A stretch of 64,000 nucleotides of DNA, from assembly GCA_033398695.1 (NCBI GenBank), contig JAWKAU010000224.1:1-64000 (forward strand), given 5' to 3'. Of this stretch, positions 1 to 10,227 are shown piece after piece (positions within the stretch are counted from its first letter, which is position 1; each line of letters starts with the position of its first letter). The position numbers and the translations under genes were made by a program. The notes below the pieces were generated by a model. It made no database searches, was not told the DNA's origin, and saw nothing but the letters and a program-made list of their open reading frames with translations. This DNA is from Orobanche coerulescens (Eukaryota > Streptophyta > Magnoliopsida > Lamiales > Orobanchaceae).

Positions 1-1049
1 TGCAACCCTTACCCATTCCACAGCAAGTCTGGAGTGATATCTCCGTGGATTTCATTGGAGGATTGCCTAAATCAGGAGGCATGGACACCATACTAGTAGT
101 AGTGGACAGACTCAATAAATATGCCCACTTCATGGCATTAGCTCATCCCTATACTGCCAGAGAGGTGGCTGAAATTTTCTTGAAGGAAGTGGTGAAATTA
201 CATGGATTCCCCACATCCATAGTATCAGATTATTTTTGAGTGGATTCTGGACTGAATTGTTCAAACTGGCAGGAACTAAATTGAAATTCAGCTCAGCTTA
301 TCATCCACAAACTGATGGTCAGACTGAAGTGGTTAACAGGTGCCTAGAACTATCTTGACAGGCACCAGGCCAAGACAGTGGGTGAAATGGTTGGATTGGG
401 CTGAATACTACTGGTATAATACCAATTACTACTCCACTATTAAAATGACCCCTTTCGAAGAACTATATGGCAGAAAACCACCACCACTGGTGAGAGATGT
501 GCAGAAGATCAAGATGGAGGAAGTAACACAGTAAAGAAATGAACTACTGGGGATACTGAAGGAGCAGTTACATCAAGCTCAAAATAGAATGAGGCAACAG
601 GCAGATCAACATAGGAGGGAGGTGAACTTTGAAGTAGGAGATAAAGTTTACTTGAAGATTCAACCTTATAAATTGAAGAAGCTGGCTAAGAGGATCAACC
701 AGAAATTGAGCCCTAGATTCTATGGTCGCTATGAGATTTTGGAGAAAATTGGGGAAGTTGCCTATAAATTGAAACTGCCAGAAGATAGTAGAGTGCATCC
801 TGTCTTCCATGTGTCCTTGCTTAAACCAGTGGTGAAAGACACAGCATATGTACAACCCTTACCACCCATCATCTCTGAGGAATGGGAGCTGCAGTGTGAT
901 CATGAAGAAATTTTAGCAGAGACAAATGAAAACAGGGAATTGCTGGTAAAATGGAAGAACCTGCCTGCTCATGAGAATTCTTGGGAACCTTGCAATAAGC
1001 TGAGGGAAGAGTTTCCTATGTTACACCTTGAGGACAAGGTGGTATTTGA
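1..1049 (+). pseudogene. Ty3/gypsy chromovirus pol fragment (integrase end plus chromodomain)
   Basis: This is the C-terminal part of a gypsy polyprotein that enters from beyond the left edge. Integrase-core text ([23 protein letters not shown]) is read from position 1. The frame breaks at about 232, where the usual core acidic motif after IVSD is damaged. It resumes as [12 protein letters not shown] near 295 and again from 340. The integrase C-terminal segment (GDKVYLKIQPY, LSPRFYGRYEIL, HPVFHVSLLKP) follows from 589. A chromodomain-like stretch (LLVKWKNLPAHENSWEP) ends the ORF. A chromodomain after integrase is typical of chromoviruses and is thought to guide integration to chromatin. At least two frame breaks and one stop near 532 make it non-functional. 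The family is secure; the exact lineage (Reina- or Tekay-like) is not. Confidence 0.9.
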
Positions 1050-1370
1050 GGGGGGGGGGGGGGGGTTGATGAGAATGCAATCACAGGGAATAAAACAAAG
1101 AAGCTGCTAGTGTATGAGAGAGGGAAGTGGAGGGGCCCTAGAGAAGAGACCACGGTTAGGAGAGGAAATTGAAGGTACATGGACTAGAGCCACCTGGCAT
1201 TAGGAAGTTAGAGAGAGAGAAAAGAAAATGCCTATATAGTGGGAGGACCTCGTGGAAGGGGGATTTAGTAACAGAATTGGGTCGGGATAGCTTGGGAGCT
1301 AAGGCAGTAGTGTAGCCATTTTAATTTCTTCTTTTTCCTTCTAAACTCTTCACAATCTGGAATCCCCAGG
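1050..1370 (+). mobile_element. Polypurine tract and partial 3' LTR of the chromovirus
   Basis: A run of 16 G (1050-1065) directly follows the pol ORF and is followed at 1067 by TGATGAG, the layout expected of a polypurine tract and LTR start. The stretch contains a TATA-like CCTATATAG near 1232. No matching 5' LTR is in the window and no clear CA end or target duplication was found, so the right boundary (about 1370) is approximate and the LTR may be truncated. Confidence 0.6.
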
Positions 1371-2092
1371 TTGAATATTAATAAATCCTTTATTAATTAC
1401 TGGATATCTAAAGATATTTGGAATATTCTTATAATCAAAGTCTACACTCTTCGAAGAGAAAAACCACCTCAATTATTTAAATTTTCAGTATTCAGTTTGG
1501 GAATCTTCTTAAATTTAAATATTTTGAGTAGAAAGAATTGCCTCCTAATTCTAGAAAATTTTATTGTTCTGACTATCATCCTTAAAGTAATTATTAGATT
1601 ACGCAATCTGTATTTCACTACTGTACTAAATGAATTATAAACTAGCTAAATCAAATAATATATGTTTTCATTTTCCAATCTTGAAAAGCCAGTTCAAGCA
1701 CATTGTTGGTAAAAGCTGAGATGAAGTAAAAATCGGGAACTTTCAATCTGCTCCCCATATTTTTAAGAGTGTTTAAATTCTGAAATGAATGATGAGAAGC
1801 ACATAGTTGGTCCGTCTCTTTTACCAAGTAATGGGTCTAGTTAGGCACTTTTTGTTGGGTACAAAATAAGTGGTTGTAGTCAGCTGACTCAACTGGGATG
1901 CGCAATGTAACAAACAAACAATGAAACAATCAAACCGAGCCGTTTATTCTAAGAAATTGGGAATGGCTACATGAACTAGAAATAGAATCATGTTGGGCCT
2001 TGTGCCTATATTAATGAGTAAATTTTCATTAAATCTCTTAGCATTCGTCTCTATATGTATTACTTATCTTCTTTGGTTGTGCCCGTGTTCTT
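1371..2092. other. AT-rich non-coding stretch
   Basis: No coding region or repeat boundary recognised. The 89-codon open frame starting at 1371 has no recognisable motif and is probably chance. The stretch could be intron or upstream sequence of the F-box/LRR gene that follows, but no splice pair can be supported. Confidence 0.4.
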
Positions 2093-2308
2093 CTAGACGG
2101 ATCCAAGTCCATTTACTTCACTTGACGACCGTGCATCTATAAGCCACATCGTACGTGCCAACCATCCTATACGATGTTGTTGCATCTCATCTTCAATGGG
2201 CATAACAACTATAATAGAACGGCATTCTTCTATCATTGGTTCAATCACTCTATCCCTTCTGGTTTTACCACGCATCTAGCGAAGCATGCACATCTCCACC
2301 ACACTCAT
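2093..2308 (-). pseudogene. LINE (L1-like) reverse-transcriptase C-terminal scrap
   Basis: Read on the minus strand from about 2308, the translation gives MSVVEMCMLR, a stop, then MRGKTRRDRVIEP and later IEDEMQQHRIGWLARTMW. This is the familiar LINE tail pattern (MLRWMxGKTRRDRI ... LRWFGHV) with an in-frame stop. It is a short decayed fragment with no poly-A tail or target duplication found. It lies just upstream of the F-box/LRR exon and so may be inside that gene's intron. Confidence 0.6.
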
Positions 2309-2493
2309 ATCATGTATGCGAACTTCTTTGGCGGGGCTGGGTAATTTAATTCTCAAAATAAGAATATTTATACTAGATTGAATTTCTCATCTTTCGTAAG
2401 AGCTCCTTCCATTTTCTGTTAGAAGACTGTATTATTAGGTGAACTACTTCGGCAAGCACAAATTTTCATCCTCGTACTCTTTCTGAGGATTGT

Positions 2494-2526
2494 CCCCCCC
2501 CCCCCCCCTCCCCCCCGCGCGCGCTC
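2494..2526. repeat. Poly-C tract followed by (GC)n
   Basis: Nearly uninterrupted C (2494-2516, one T) followed by an alternating GC run to about 2525. Such a tract is prone to slippage and sequencing error and could form G-quadruplex on the minus strand. No function is implied. Confidence 0.85.
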
Positions 2527-2655
2527 CCCCGTATGTGTAATCTGTATTGTTACCTCTGGTACATCCCTTTGCTAAACCAGTGAAATTATTTCTTCAGAAC
2601 TTTCTTATATGCTATTGAATATACATTCTAAGAAGCGGTCCCACTGTTGAAACAG

Positions 2656-3295
2656 ATCATGTCATCTCAAGCGTCTTAGACTTGGATGTTGCCATTGTAT
2701 ATCGGGCGGTGGTTTGACTACAGCAGTTAAAAAGTTTCCAGAGTTAGAAGAGCTGCACCTCTTTTTTATGCCGTTGATCCATGCTGGAGATATCGAATCT
2801 ATTAGCATGTCTTGCCCCATGTTGAAGTCGTTCACATTTAACAATCGAGGGTACAGGTTTCCAGAAGTGGACATAGACAACAGTTATGCGCTGACAGTTG
2901 CGAAAAGCATGCCTAATCTGCGCCACCTTCGCCTTTTCGGAAATAGGTTGAGTGATGAAGGTCTGAGAGCCATTCTTGATGGTTGTCCACATCTTGAGTC
3001 GCTTGATCTTCGGCAGTGCTTTAACGTTGATTTACGAGGGGATTTAGGGAAACAGTGCTTTAGGCAGATAAAAGAAGTGAGGGGCCCCTCCGCCTCGACT
3101 GCTGATTATGAGTGGGATGACCAGATATATGATGACGAAGATGATGATATCTACTCGCTGGGAGATTATGGAGATTTAGAGGATTATGAAGATTACGAAT
3201 ACTATGAGAACTATGATGACTACACTAACCCTTTCAACGACTTGCCGTATCCTGCTAACTTGGTATGGTATATGGACCAGGACGACTATTTGTGA
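2656..3295 (+). CDS. F-box/LRR-repeat protein, 3' exon (FBL23/SKIP19-like)
   Basis: This is the last coding exon of a plant F-box/LRR protein, the substrate-receptor part of SCF ubiquitin ligases. A possible acceptor (AACAG at 2651-2655) opens a frame reading SCHLKRLRLG, then LTTAVKKFPELEELHL. LRR units follow (MPNLRHLRLFGNRLSDEGL, CPHLESLDLRQCFNVD). The protein ends in a roughly 60-residue Asp/Glu/Tyr-rich tail (YDDEDDDIYSLGDYGDLED) and stops with TGA at 3293-3295. An acidic, tyrosine-rich tail is usual in the small FBL23/SKIP19 subgroup. The F-box and first LRRs are not seen upstream: the interval holds a LINE scrap and, further left, a gypsy end. The gene is therefore either split by a large intron or truncated. 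The exon itself has no frame damage. Confidence 0.75.
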
Positions 3296-3600
3296 GCTTC
3301 GGCTGCAAGACGATTCGGGGTGCTTGGTAAATTTTTTATTTTATTTTATTTTTGTCCGATTAATAATTAGATTAATTGCTCAAGATTATATATAATATGA
3401 TAACTTTCTCGCTTACTTTGTAGGTTTGGTTTAGCTGGAATGGATAGTGATGTTGGTTCCTTTTGGCTGTCTATGTTGGAGCATATGGAAGTTGGGTGCT
3501 TATTTTCTGTATGTCTAATAATCTTTTTTTTTTCTTTTTTTTTTTATACATTTTGAGACCCTTCTCTGATTAATTTTATGGTTTTGCTTAATCTGCCTGA
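3296..3600 (+). other. Probable 3' UTR with a short intron
   Basis: After the stop codon a GT...AG interval (GTAAAT at 3327, TTTGTAG ending at 3423, 97 bp, T-rich) could be a 3'-UTR intron, followed by non-coding sequence with T tracts. It is supported only by the splice-site look and AT content. Confidence 0.35.
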
Positions 3601-4165
3601 AGCTGCACTATGAGTTGGCCAACTCTAATGGTCACTTTTAGTATCTTTTCCTTTCTATCTTATGTTGTATTATTGTTGTATCGTATATTCGTATGTGTTT
3701 ATATTTCAACAAATATGTATATCTCCAATCTAGTGGGGCAGTCATTGATGGTTGACTCCAAGATAGTGTGTATATATATATAAAAGACTGCTGACAACAG
3801 TTGTCGGCTGCCGGTTGGACGGAGGTGGCTGTTGGTGGCGTGTGGCAAAAGCTAGACAAAAGCCTCGATTGTTGGTGGCGACTGTCAGCAGTGACTGAAA
3901 AACTTTATCGGCCGGCTGCGGTCGGCCGTGCGGTTGTCATTTTGGAAATGACTGAATAAGAAAAATACCGGCCTTTCCATGCTGAAAGCGACAAAAAAAA
4001 GATAATGTGAAATAATAATATGGGAAATTTTCCATTTATTCACTGGAAATAATAATATGGGAAATTTTCCATTTTTTTTTCATGAGAGAAATTCTTATAA
4101 TTAGAAATGATATATGATACGGGGTTATGGAAATGCGTATGTCAACCCTAGTGAATATATTTACT
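3600..4165. other. Spacer with a short direct repeat
   Basis: No gene seen. A 29-bp unit containing the palindrome GGGAAATTTTCC occurs twice in tandem (about 4008-4037 and 4045-4074). A GC-rich patch around 3840-3930 repeats GGTGGCG and CGGCC motifs. Confidence 0.5.
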
Positions 4166-4929
4166 GGATTACTAAACACTGTCCTAAATTATTAGTCACC
4201 GCCTTTAAAAATTACATTTTTGCCCTTTATTACTATTGAACCTCTCTCTTCTCTCACTATTTTCTCGCTCACTATTGTATCTCACTTCTCTCTACATGCC
4301 ATTATCACCGCCACACCGCCGCCGCCGTGCCGTCGCATCGCCACACTACTCTCACTTCGGTGAAATTGACGCAGGAGTCTGGAATTTCCGCCTGCACCAT
4401 GGTATAGGCGTAAATTACAGACGCCTGCACCATGGTGCAGGTGGAAATTCCAGACGCCTGCGTCAATTTCACCGAAGTGAGAGTAGTGTGGCGGTGCAAC
4501 TGCACGGCGACAGTGGTGCGGCGACACGACAGCGGCGCTGCGGCGATGGCGGGTAGAGAGAAGTGAGATAGTAGTGAGAGAGAGGTTCAATAGTAATGAA
4601 GGGCAAAAATATACTCCCTCCGTCCTATGTTCCCCAACTTTTTGGGTTCGGGTTTTAAGAAATGTTAGGTGAATGTGATGTAAATGGAGTTTGGATCCCA
4701 TATTAAAAGTAATTTAATGTTAATATGTGGGTCAGCCTGGTAAAATGTGAATATATAAAAATTATAAGAATATTTTAGTAAATTTTATTGTGGGGTAGTG
4801 TTTACAAATAGAAAGGGAACATTTTTTGTGGACATACCAAAATGGCAAAAATGGAATATTGATTATGGACGGAGAGAGTAATTTTTAAGGGCGACGACTA
4901 GTAATTTAGGACAGTATTTAGTAATACCC
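4166..4929. mobile_element. Mutator-like foldback MITE with internal hairpin
   Basis: Terminal inverted repeats (GGATTACTAAACACTG at the left; the reverse complement of the right end is GGGTATTACTAAATACTG) continue inward for well over 100 bp. The arms include CCTCTCTCTTCTCTCACT and its complement, and close on a near-perfect hairpin at about 4338-4495. A 10-bp duplication, TATATTTACT, flanks the element at 4156-4165 and 4930-4939. TSDs of 9-11 bp with long TIRs indicate Mutator-type transposition. There is no transposase ORF; open frames here are artefacts of the palindrome. The element is interrupted by a Stowaway at 4614-4878, so its own length is about 500 bp. Confidence 0.85.
4614..4878. 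mobile_element. Stowaway-like (Tc1/mariner) MITE nested in the foldback MITE
   Basis: Starts CTCCCTCCGTCC and ends GGACGGAGAGAG, flanked on both sides by TA. It lies inside the right arm of the 4166-4929 element; removing it restores the arm's match to the left arm across ...CAAAAAT/TAATTTTTAAGG. About 265 bp, non-coding. Confidence 0.9.
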
Positions 4930-5097
4930 TATATTTACTTAGTAATGGGCTTTCCTTCCTCAAATACTGGCCCATGTTTTTGAAGCCCTATCAGATTTCA
5001 GATTCCGGCCCAAGTTATTGAAGTTAAAATAATGAATTATTTAAAATATTTTTTTAATTGATAATCTCTGGAGAAAATGTGACAAGAACAGTACTAA

Positions 5098-6661
5098 GGG
5101 GGGAGGGAGTGGGGCTCGGGTAAGGGGATCGGGTACCCTTACCCGAGCGGTAACACCGCCGCCGCGGCATCGGGTAAGGCGGGCGGTGTTACCTTGCGGC
5201 TTCGGAAGCCGATCGGTGGTGGGGGGGGGGGGGGTGGGGTTGGTTTGAAAATACTAGCCGTTGCAACGGCTAGTTCAATAAAAAAAAAAAAAAAAAATTC
5301 CCTATAAAATCAAACTTTCTCAACTCATTTTTTCAAAATAAAAACACACAAAACACAAATAAAAACACACACTAATATTTCAAAAACACAAAACCATGGA
5401 TCCAAGAAGAGGTAAAAAAACTTCCACCTCGCAACCACAACAAACTCCGTTAGGATTTAGCCCATTTTATTCTCAAGCATCCCCGAATCAATTTTACGTT
5501 CCACACCTCCATCTCCACATCCATTTTATCAATATAATATGGGTCCTCCTCAAATGAATCCTCAACACGACAACATCACTACTACAAGCGAGTTCTCCCC
5601 GTTCGAAAACATTGATGAAGACGTAGAGTACGTACCCGAAACACAACCACTACCAAACGAAGAAGACGAAGATGAGGAAGTTCAAGAAGTCGATCCGAGA
5701 GGGAAGAAAAAAGCATTCGGTGGGAGGAGGCCCCGTGAACTTTGGTCGCCGGCACAAGAGGAGGCTTTGGCGAAAGCGTGGATTCAAATCTCCGAATGTG
5801 GTGTTGTCGGTAATGAACAAAAGTCCGACGGTTTTTGGAAACGGATTCTCAAGCATTACGAGGGAACTATGGGTTCGAGTTCACGAACTTTTCATTCGTT
5901 GAATACCAAGTGGAAAACAATGAACACGGCCATGGGTATTTTCAACGGCTACTACCTCCAAGCCAGACAAACTATACTTTTATTTTACGTAATCTATATT
6001 TTTTATTTTACATAATCTATATTTTTATTTTGTATATAATGTAGAAACGTCTAAGGCTAGTGGGTGCAACGACTTGGACGTGGTGAGGCAAGTGAGTCCG
6101 ATTACTATACAAAGAAAAAAAGACAATTTACTCATACTGGCGTGGGAGATTGTCGAGGTCATGACAAATGGACGGAGAAAGAATGTTTTCAAGATATTGG
6201 CGACAAGCAACTCTTCAAAAAGGAAGTCGGGGGAGTATGAATCGGTAAGCAACACCGTTCCCGACATGAATGAAGACCCCAACCCTCCACTTTCATCAAG
6301 AAAGATGAAAAAGAAGCAAGGCGCATCCTCGTCGATCTCAAGTGTTGCGGATGAAATCAACTTCTACACACAAAAGAAGACACAATATTTGGAAGAAAAA
6401 TGCGAGAAGGATGCTTTGGCAAAACAATATATTTATGAAATGGTATGTTTTTATTTTTAATGTAATGGTATGTTTTTATTTTAATATTGTATGTGATTTT
6501 ATATATTAAAAATATATAAAAAAAAAATTGGGTAGTATAGGTGACCACTCCCTCCACTTAGGGTAGTGTTAAGGTAGAATTATATAGTTTTGAGTTGGAG
6601 GATTTTTATTGGAAAGAGGTGAGGTGGCACCTAGGGTATTAGGTGACCACTCCCTCACCCC
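5098..6661 (+). mobile_element. PIF/Harbinger-like element, copy 1 (ORF1 only)
   Basis: Begins GGGGGGAGGGAGTGG and ends CCACTCCCTCACCCC, flanked by TAA (5095-5097 and 6662-6664). A 3-bp TWA target duplication is the PIF/Harbinger signature. The left subterminal region is GC-rich and self-complementary (CTCGGGTAAGGG with CCCTTACCCGAG). It carries a broken Myb/trihelix-like ORF1 and no DDE transposase. The right end shares the AT-rich repeat unit and terminal block with copies 2 and 3. Confidence 0.85.
5396..6460 (+). pseudogene. Harbinger ORF1 (Myb/SANT-trihelix-like) pseudogene, copy 1
   Basis: Starts MDPRRGKKTSTSQPQQ, with a Q/P-rich N-terminus, an acidic stretch (EDVEYVPETQPLPNEEDED), then a SANT/trihelix-like domain (RPRELWSPAQEEALAKAWIQ ... 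WKRILKHYEGTM ... NTKWKTMN). In Harbinger elements ORF1 is a DNA-binding partner that helps bring the transposase to the nucleus and the element ends; plant annotations often call this family 'glutathione S-transferase T3-like'. Compared with copy 2 it has a 1-bp loss near 5500, a ruined intron donor (AGACAAAC instead of GTACAAAC) near 5966, and a 2-bp loss near 6137. Its last roughly 50 codons are missing, with the frame running into the AT-rich repeat at about 6428. It is not translatable as one protein. Confidence 0.8.
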
Positions 6662-6828
6662 TAAGATTAGTATAGATGATAGACCACGTCAGCCTAGGCA
6701 TGCGTAGCCCAACTAGGCACAAGTTACCATGCTCGAGGTATCTCACGTGACATTGTCTGTGCTTTTTTTTCTTGGAATAAATAAATGGTCTCTTTTCTTT
6801 TTTCTTTTTAGTTCTTTTTTTTCTCTTA
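6662..6828. other. Spacer between inverted Harbinger copies
   Basis: 167 bp of T-rich sequence between two oppositely oriented copies; nothing recognised. Confidence 0.5.
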
Positions 6829-8797
6829 GGAGGGAGGGAGTGGTCACCTAATACCCTAGGTGCCACATCACCTCTATACAATAAAAATCTTCCAACTCAA
6901 AACTATCAAATTCTACCCTAACACTACCCTAAGTGGAGGGAGTGGTAACCTATACTACCCGATTTTTTTTTGTTCATACATAAAATCACATACAATATTA
7001 AAATAAAAACATACCATTTAATTAAAAATAAAAATATTACATAATACTTAAAAAAACATTACATAAAAACATACCCGGTTTTTTTTTTTCATACATAAAA
7101 TCACATACAATATTAAAATAAAAACATACCATTTCATTAAAAATAAAAACATTACATAAAAACATACCATTTCATTAAAAATAAAAATATTACATAATAC
7201 TTAAAAAAAACTACAACTTGAAAATTGAAACTACAACTTAAAAAAAAAACATTACATAAGTTGAAATTAAAACAAGTTGAAACTACAACTTAAAAATTGC
7301 AAGCCCATCCGTGTTTGGCCGCAATTTCACGTTTTTGGTTAACAACGAATTCCAACATAGCGGGATCGCGAATGTGATCATGCGGCTCCAAAAAAAACTT
7401 CATCTCTCGTTGTGCATTCTTGAACTTCGCCCCCTCGAGTTGTGTAGCCAACAATTGTTTTGCCAAAGCATCCTTCTCGCGTTTTTCTTCCAAATATTGT
7501 GTCTTCTTTTGTGTGTAGGAGTTGATTTCATCCGCAACACTTGAGATCGACGAGGATGCGCCTTGCTTCTTTTTCATCTTTCTTGATGAAAGTGGAGGGT
7601 TTGGGTCTTCATTCATGTCGGGAACGGTGTTGCTTGCGGATTCATACTCCCCCGACTTCCTTTTTGAAGAGTTGCTTGTCGCACCGGCAATATCTTGAAA
7701 GCATTCTTGCTCCGTCCATTTGTCATGACCTCTGACAACCTCCCACGCCAAGGTATGAGTAAATTGTCTTTTTTTTTGCTGTATAGTAATCGGACTCAGC
7801 TTGCCTCACCACGTCCAAGTCGTTGCACCCACTAGCCTTAGCACGTTTCTACATTATATACAAAATAAAAAATATAAATTACGTAAAATATAGATTATGT
7901 AAAATAAAAAATATAGATTACGTAAAATAAAAAGTATAGTTTGTACCGCTTGGAGGTAGTAGCCGTTGAAAATACCCATGGCCGTGTTCATTGTTTTTCA
8001 CTTGGTATTCAACGAATGAAAAGTTCGTGAACTCGAACCCATAGTTCCCTCGTAATGCTTGAGAATCCGTTTCCAAAAACCGTCGGACTTTTGTTCATTA
8101 CCGACAACACCACATTCGGAGATTTGAATCCATGCTTTCGCCAAAGCCTCCTCTTGTGCCGACGACCAAAGTTCACGGGGCCTCCTCCCCCCGAATGCTT
8201 TTTTCTTCCCTCTCGGATCGACTTCTTGAACTTCCTCATCTTCGTCTTCTTCGTTTGGTAGTGGTTGTGTTTCGGGTACGTACTCTACGTCTTCATCAAT
8301 ATTTTCGAACGGGGAGAACTCGCTTGTAATAGTGATATTGTAGTGTTGAGGATTCATTTGAGGAGGACCCATATTATATTGGTAAAATGGATGTGGAAAT
8401 GGGGGTTGTGGAACGTAAAATTGATTCGGGGATGCTTGAGAATAAAATTGGCTAAATCCTAACGGAGTTTGTTGTGGTTGTGAGGTGGAAGTTTTTTTTA
8501 CCTCTTCTTGGATCCATGGTTTTGTGTTTTTGAAATATTAGTGTGTGTTTTTATTTGTGTTTTGTGTGTTTTTATTTTGAAAAAATGAGTTGAAAAGGTT
8601 TGATTTTATAGGGAATTTTTTTTTTTTAATGTGAACTAGCCGTTCAACGACATTATTTTTCAAAAATAACCCCCCCCACCGATCGGCTTCAGAAGCCGAA
8701 TGAGAACACCGCCCGCCTTACCCGAGGCCCCGGAGGCGGTGTTACCGCTCGGGTAAGGGTACCCGATTCCCTTACCCGAGCCCCACTCCCTCCCCCC
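6829..8797 (-). mobile_element. PIF/Harbinger-like element, copy 2 (ORF1 only)
   Basis: Inverted relative to copies 1 and 3. Left terminus GGAGGGAGGGAGTGG after TTA (6826-6828); right terminus CCACTCCCTCCCCCC followed by TGA, a TTA duplication with one change. It contains the longest ORF1 of the three copies, a 98-bp intron, AT-rich repeats at about 6960-7280 and the GC-rich subterminal palindrome at about 8690-8790. No transposase ORF. Confidence 0.83.
7290..8517 (-). pseudogene. Harbinger ORF1 (Myb/SANT-trihelix-like) pseudogene, copy 2
   Basis: Start codon at 8515-8517, trihelix/SANT-like domain around 8250-7998, an intron at 7849-7946 (GTACAAAC...ATAATGTAG), then a coil-rich C-terminal half (KKKQGASSSISSVADEINS, KKTQYLEEKREKDALAKQ) ending at 7290. 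Two homopolymer slips break the frame relative to the family: 8 A instead of 7 near 8493, and 9 A instead of 8 near 7776. The C-terminal part lost from copy 1 is present here (FFLEPHDHIRDPAMLEFVV). The copy would look intact but for these two slips, so a sequencing check of the A runs is worthwhile. Confidence 0.8.
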
Positions 8798-9272
8798 TGA
8801 AGGACTTTCGAGTTTCGTTCTTGTATTTCTCTCCTAATGGGCGGGGTGGGGGTGCGGGTGGTAGGGTAGCGGGGTTCTTCTTTTTTTTTTTTTCGAGTTC
8901 CAACCTTACACCTAACTAGTTATCGGGATAACAGCCCCGACTCCACAGTACTGCTACCAGTTAAATCGCGAGATGTGTAACTGGCTCCCAGGTTCTTAAA
9001 TATCCTCAACTATCGCGCACAAGAAGTCGTCCTGCAAGTGATTGCTCCATGCTGGACCTCCTCAAATCCAACCGCAGGGTCCCACCGAGATCTCGTATCC
9101 CACACTGCCGCTTGAAGCCCTCAATATTTAATTGTTCCACCAGCGTACTCCGAAAGACTAGAGTCTATTATTTAATCATAGATTAAATAGTCATAAACTT
9201 TTGAATTTTTTTGTTCTCGGAGGGATTTCGATCGCGGGTCCCCTATTTCGTTGGTTGGGTTCTTCCTTATTA
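8798..9272. other. Unassigned spacer between Harbinger copies 2 and 3
   Basis: About 470 bp, moderately GC-rich at its left end, with no ORF or terminal repeats recognised. It differs in composition from the AT-rich flanks and may be a remnant of another element. Confidence 0.4.
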
Positions 9273-10129
9273 GGGGGGAGGGAGTGGGGCTCGGGTAAGG
9301 GAATCGGGTACCCTTACCCGAGCGGTAACACCGCCGCCGGGGACTCGGGTAAGGCGGGCGGTGTTACCATGCGGCTTCTGAAGCCGATCGGTGGTTTTTT
9401 TTTTTTTTCCTTTTTTTTTTGTTTTTGAAACCCCTTTAAATTTGGATATATATATATATATATATTTAATGAAATGGTATGTTTTTATTTTAATATTGTA
9501 TGTGATTTTATGTATGAAAAAAAAAAATCGGGTATGTTTTTATGTAATGTTTTTTTTAAGTATTATGTAATGTTTTTATTTTTAATGAAATGATATGTTT
9601 TTATTTTAATATTGTATGTGATTTTATGTATGAAAAAAAATCGGGTATATTTTTATGTAATGTTTTTTTTTATGTAATGTTTTTTTTAAGTATTATGTAA
9701 TGTTTTTATTTTTAATGAAATGGTATGTTTTTATTTTAATATTGTATGTGATTTTATGTATGAAAAAAAATGGTATGTTTTTATGTAATGTTTTTTTTAA
9801 GTATTATGTAATGTTTTTATTTTTAATGAAATGGTATGTTTTTATTTTAATATTGTATGTGATTTTATGTATGAAAAAATAAATCGGGTATGTTTTTATG
9901 TTTTGTTTTTTAAGTATTGTGTAATGTTTTTATTTTTAATGAAATTGTATGTTTTTATTTTAATATTGTATGTGATTTTATGTATGAAAAAAAAAATCGG
10001 GTAGTATAGGTGACCACTCCCTCCACTTAGGGTAGTGTTAGGGTAGAATTGGGTAGTTTTGAGTTGGAGGGTTTTTATTGGATAGAGGTGATGTGGCACC
10101 TAGGGTAGTAGGTGACCACTCCCTCCCCC
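9273..10129 (+). mobile_element. PIF/Harbinger-like element, copy 3 (internally deleted)
   Basis: TTA at both flanks (9270-9272 and 10130-10132), left end GGGGGGAGGGAGTGG, right end CCACTCCCTCCCCC. It keeps the GC-rich left subterminal palindrome and the right terminal block of copies 1 and 2, but has no ORF1. The interior is replaced by tandem AT-rich repeats, so it is a MITE-like deletion derivative of 857 bp. Confidence 0.88.
9465..10000 (+). repeat. AT-rich tandem repeat inside Harbinger copy 3
   Basis: About five degenerate units of roughly 95-120 bp, each with AATGAAATGGTATG, TTTTAATATTGTATGTG and TTTTATGTATGAAAAAA. The same unit occurs once in copy 1 (about 6437-6530) and about twice in copy 2 (about 6965-7215), showing copy-number change between related elements. 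Confidence 0.85.
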
Positions 10130-10227
10130 TTATGGCAGCGAATTGTGATACGCCTTCCTTTTTTGGGGGGAAGATTTTTGTGATGAGTACGCATTATTTC
10201 ACTGACATCAGCGCGACACCAGTATAC

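Noticed and set aside
4236..4701. Open frames with LHHGAG-type repeats on both strands
   Set aside because: Readings of the palindromic MITE arms, not genes.
9700..9882. CRISPR-like regular repeats
   Set aside because: Plant nuclear context, AT-rich units without unique spacers; a tandem repeat within a transposon.
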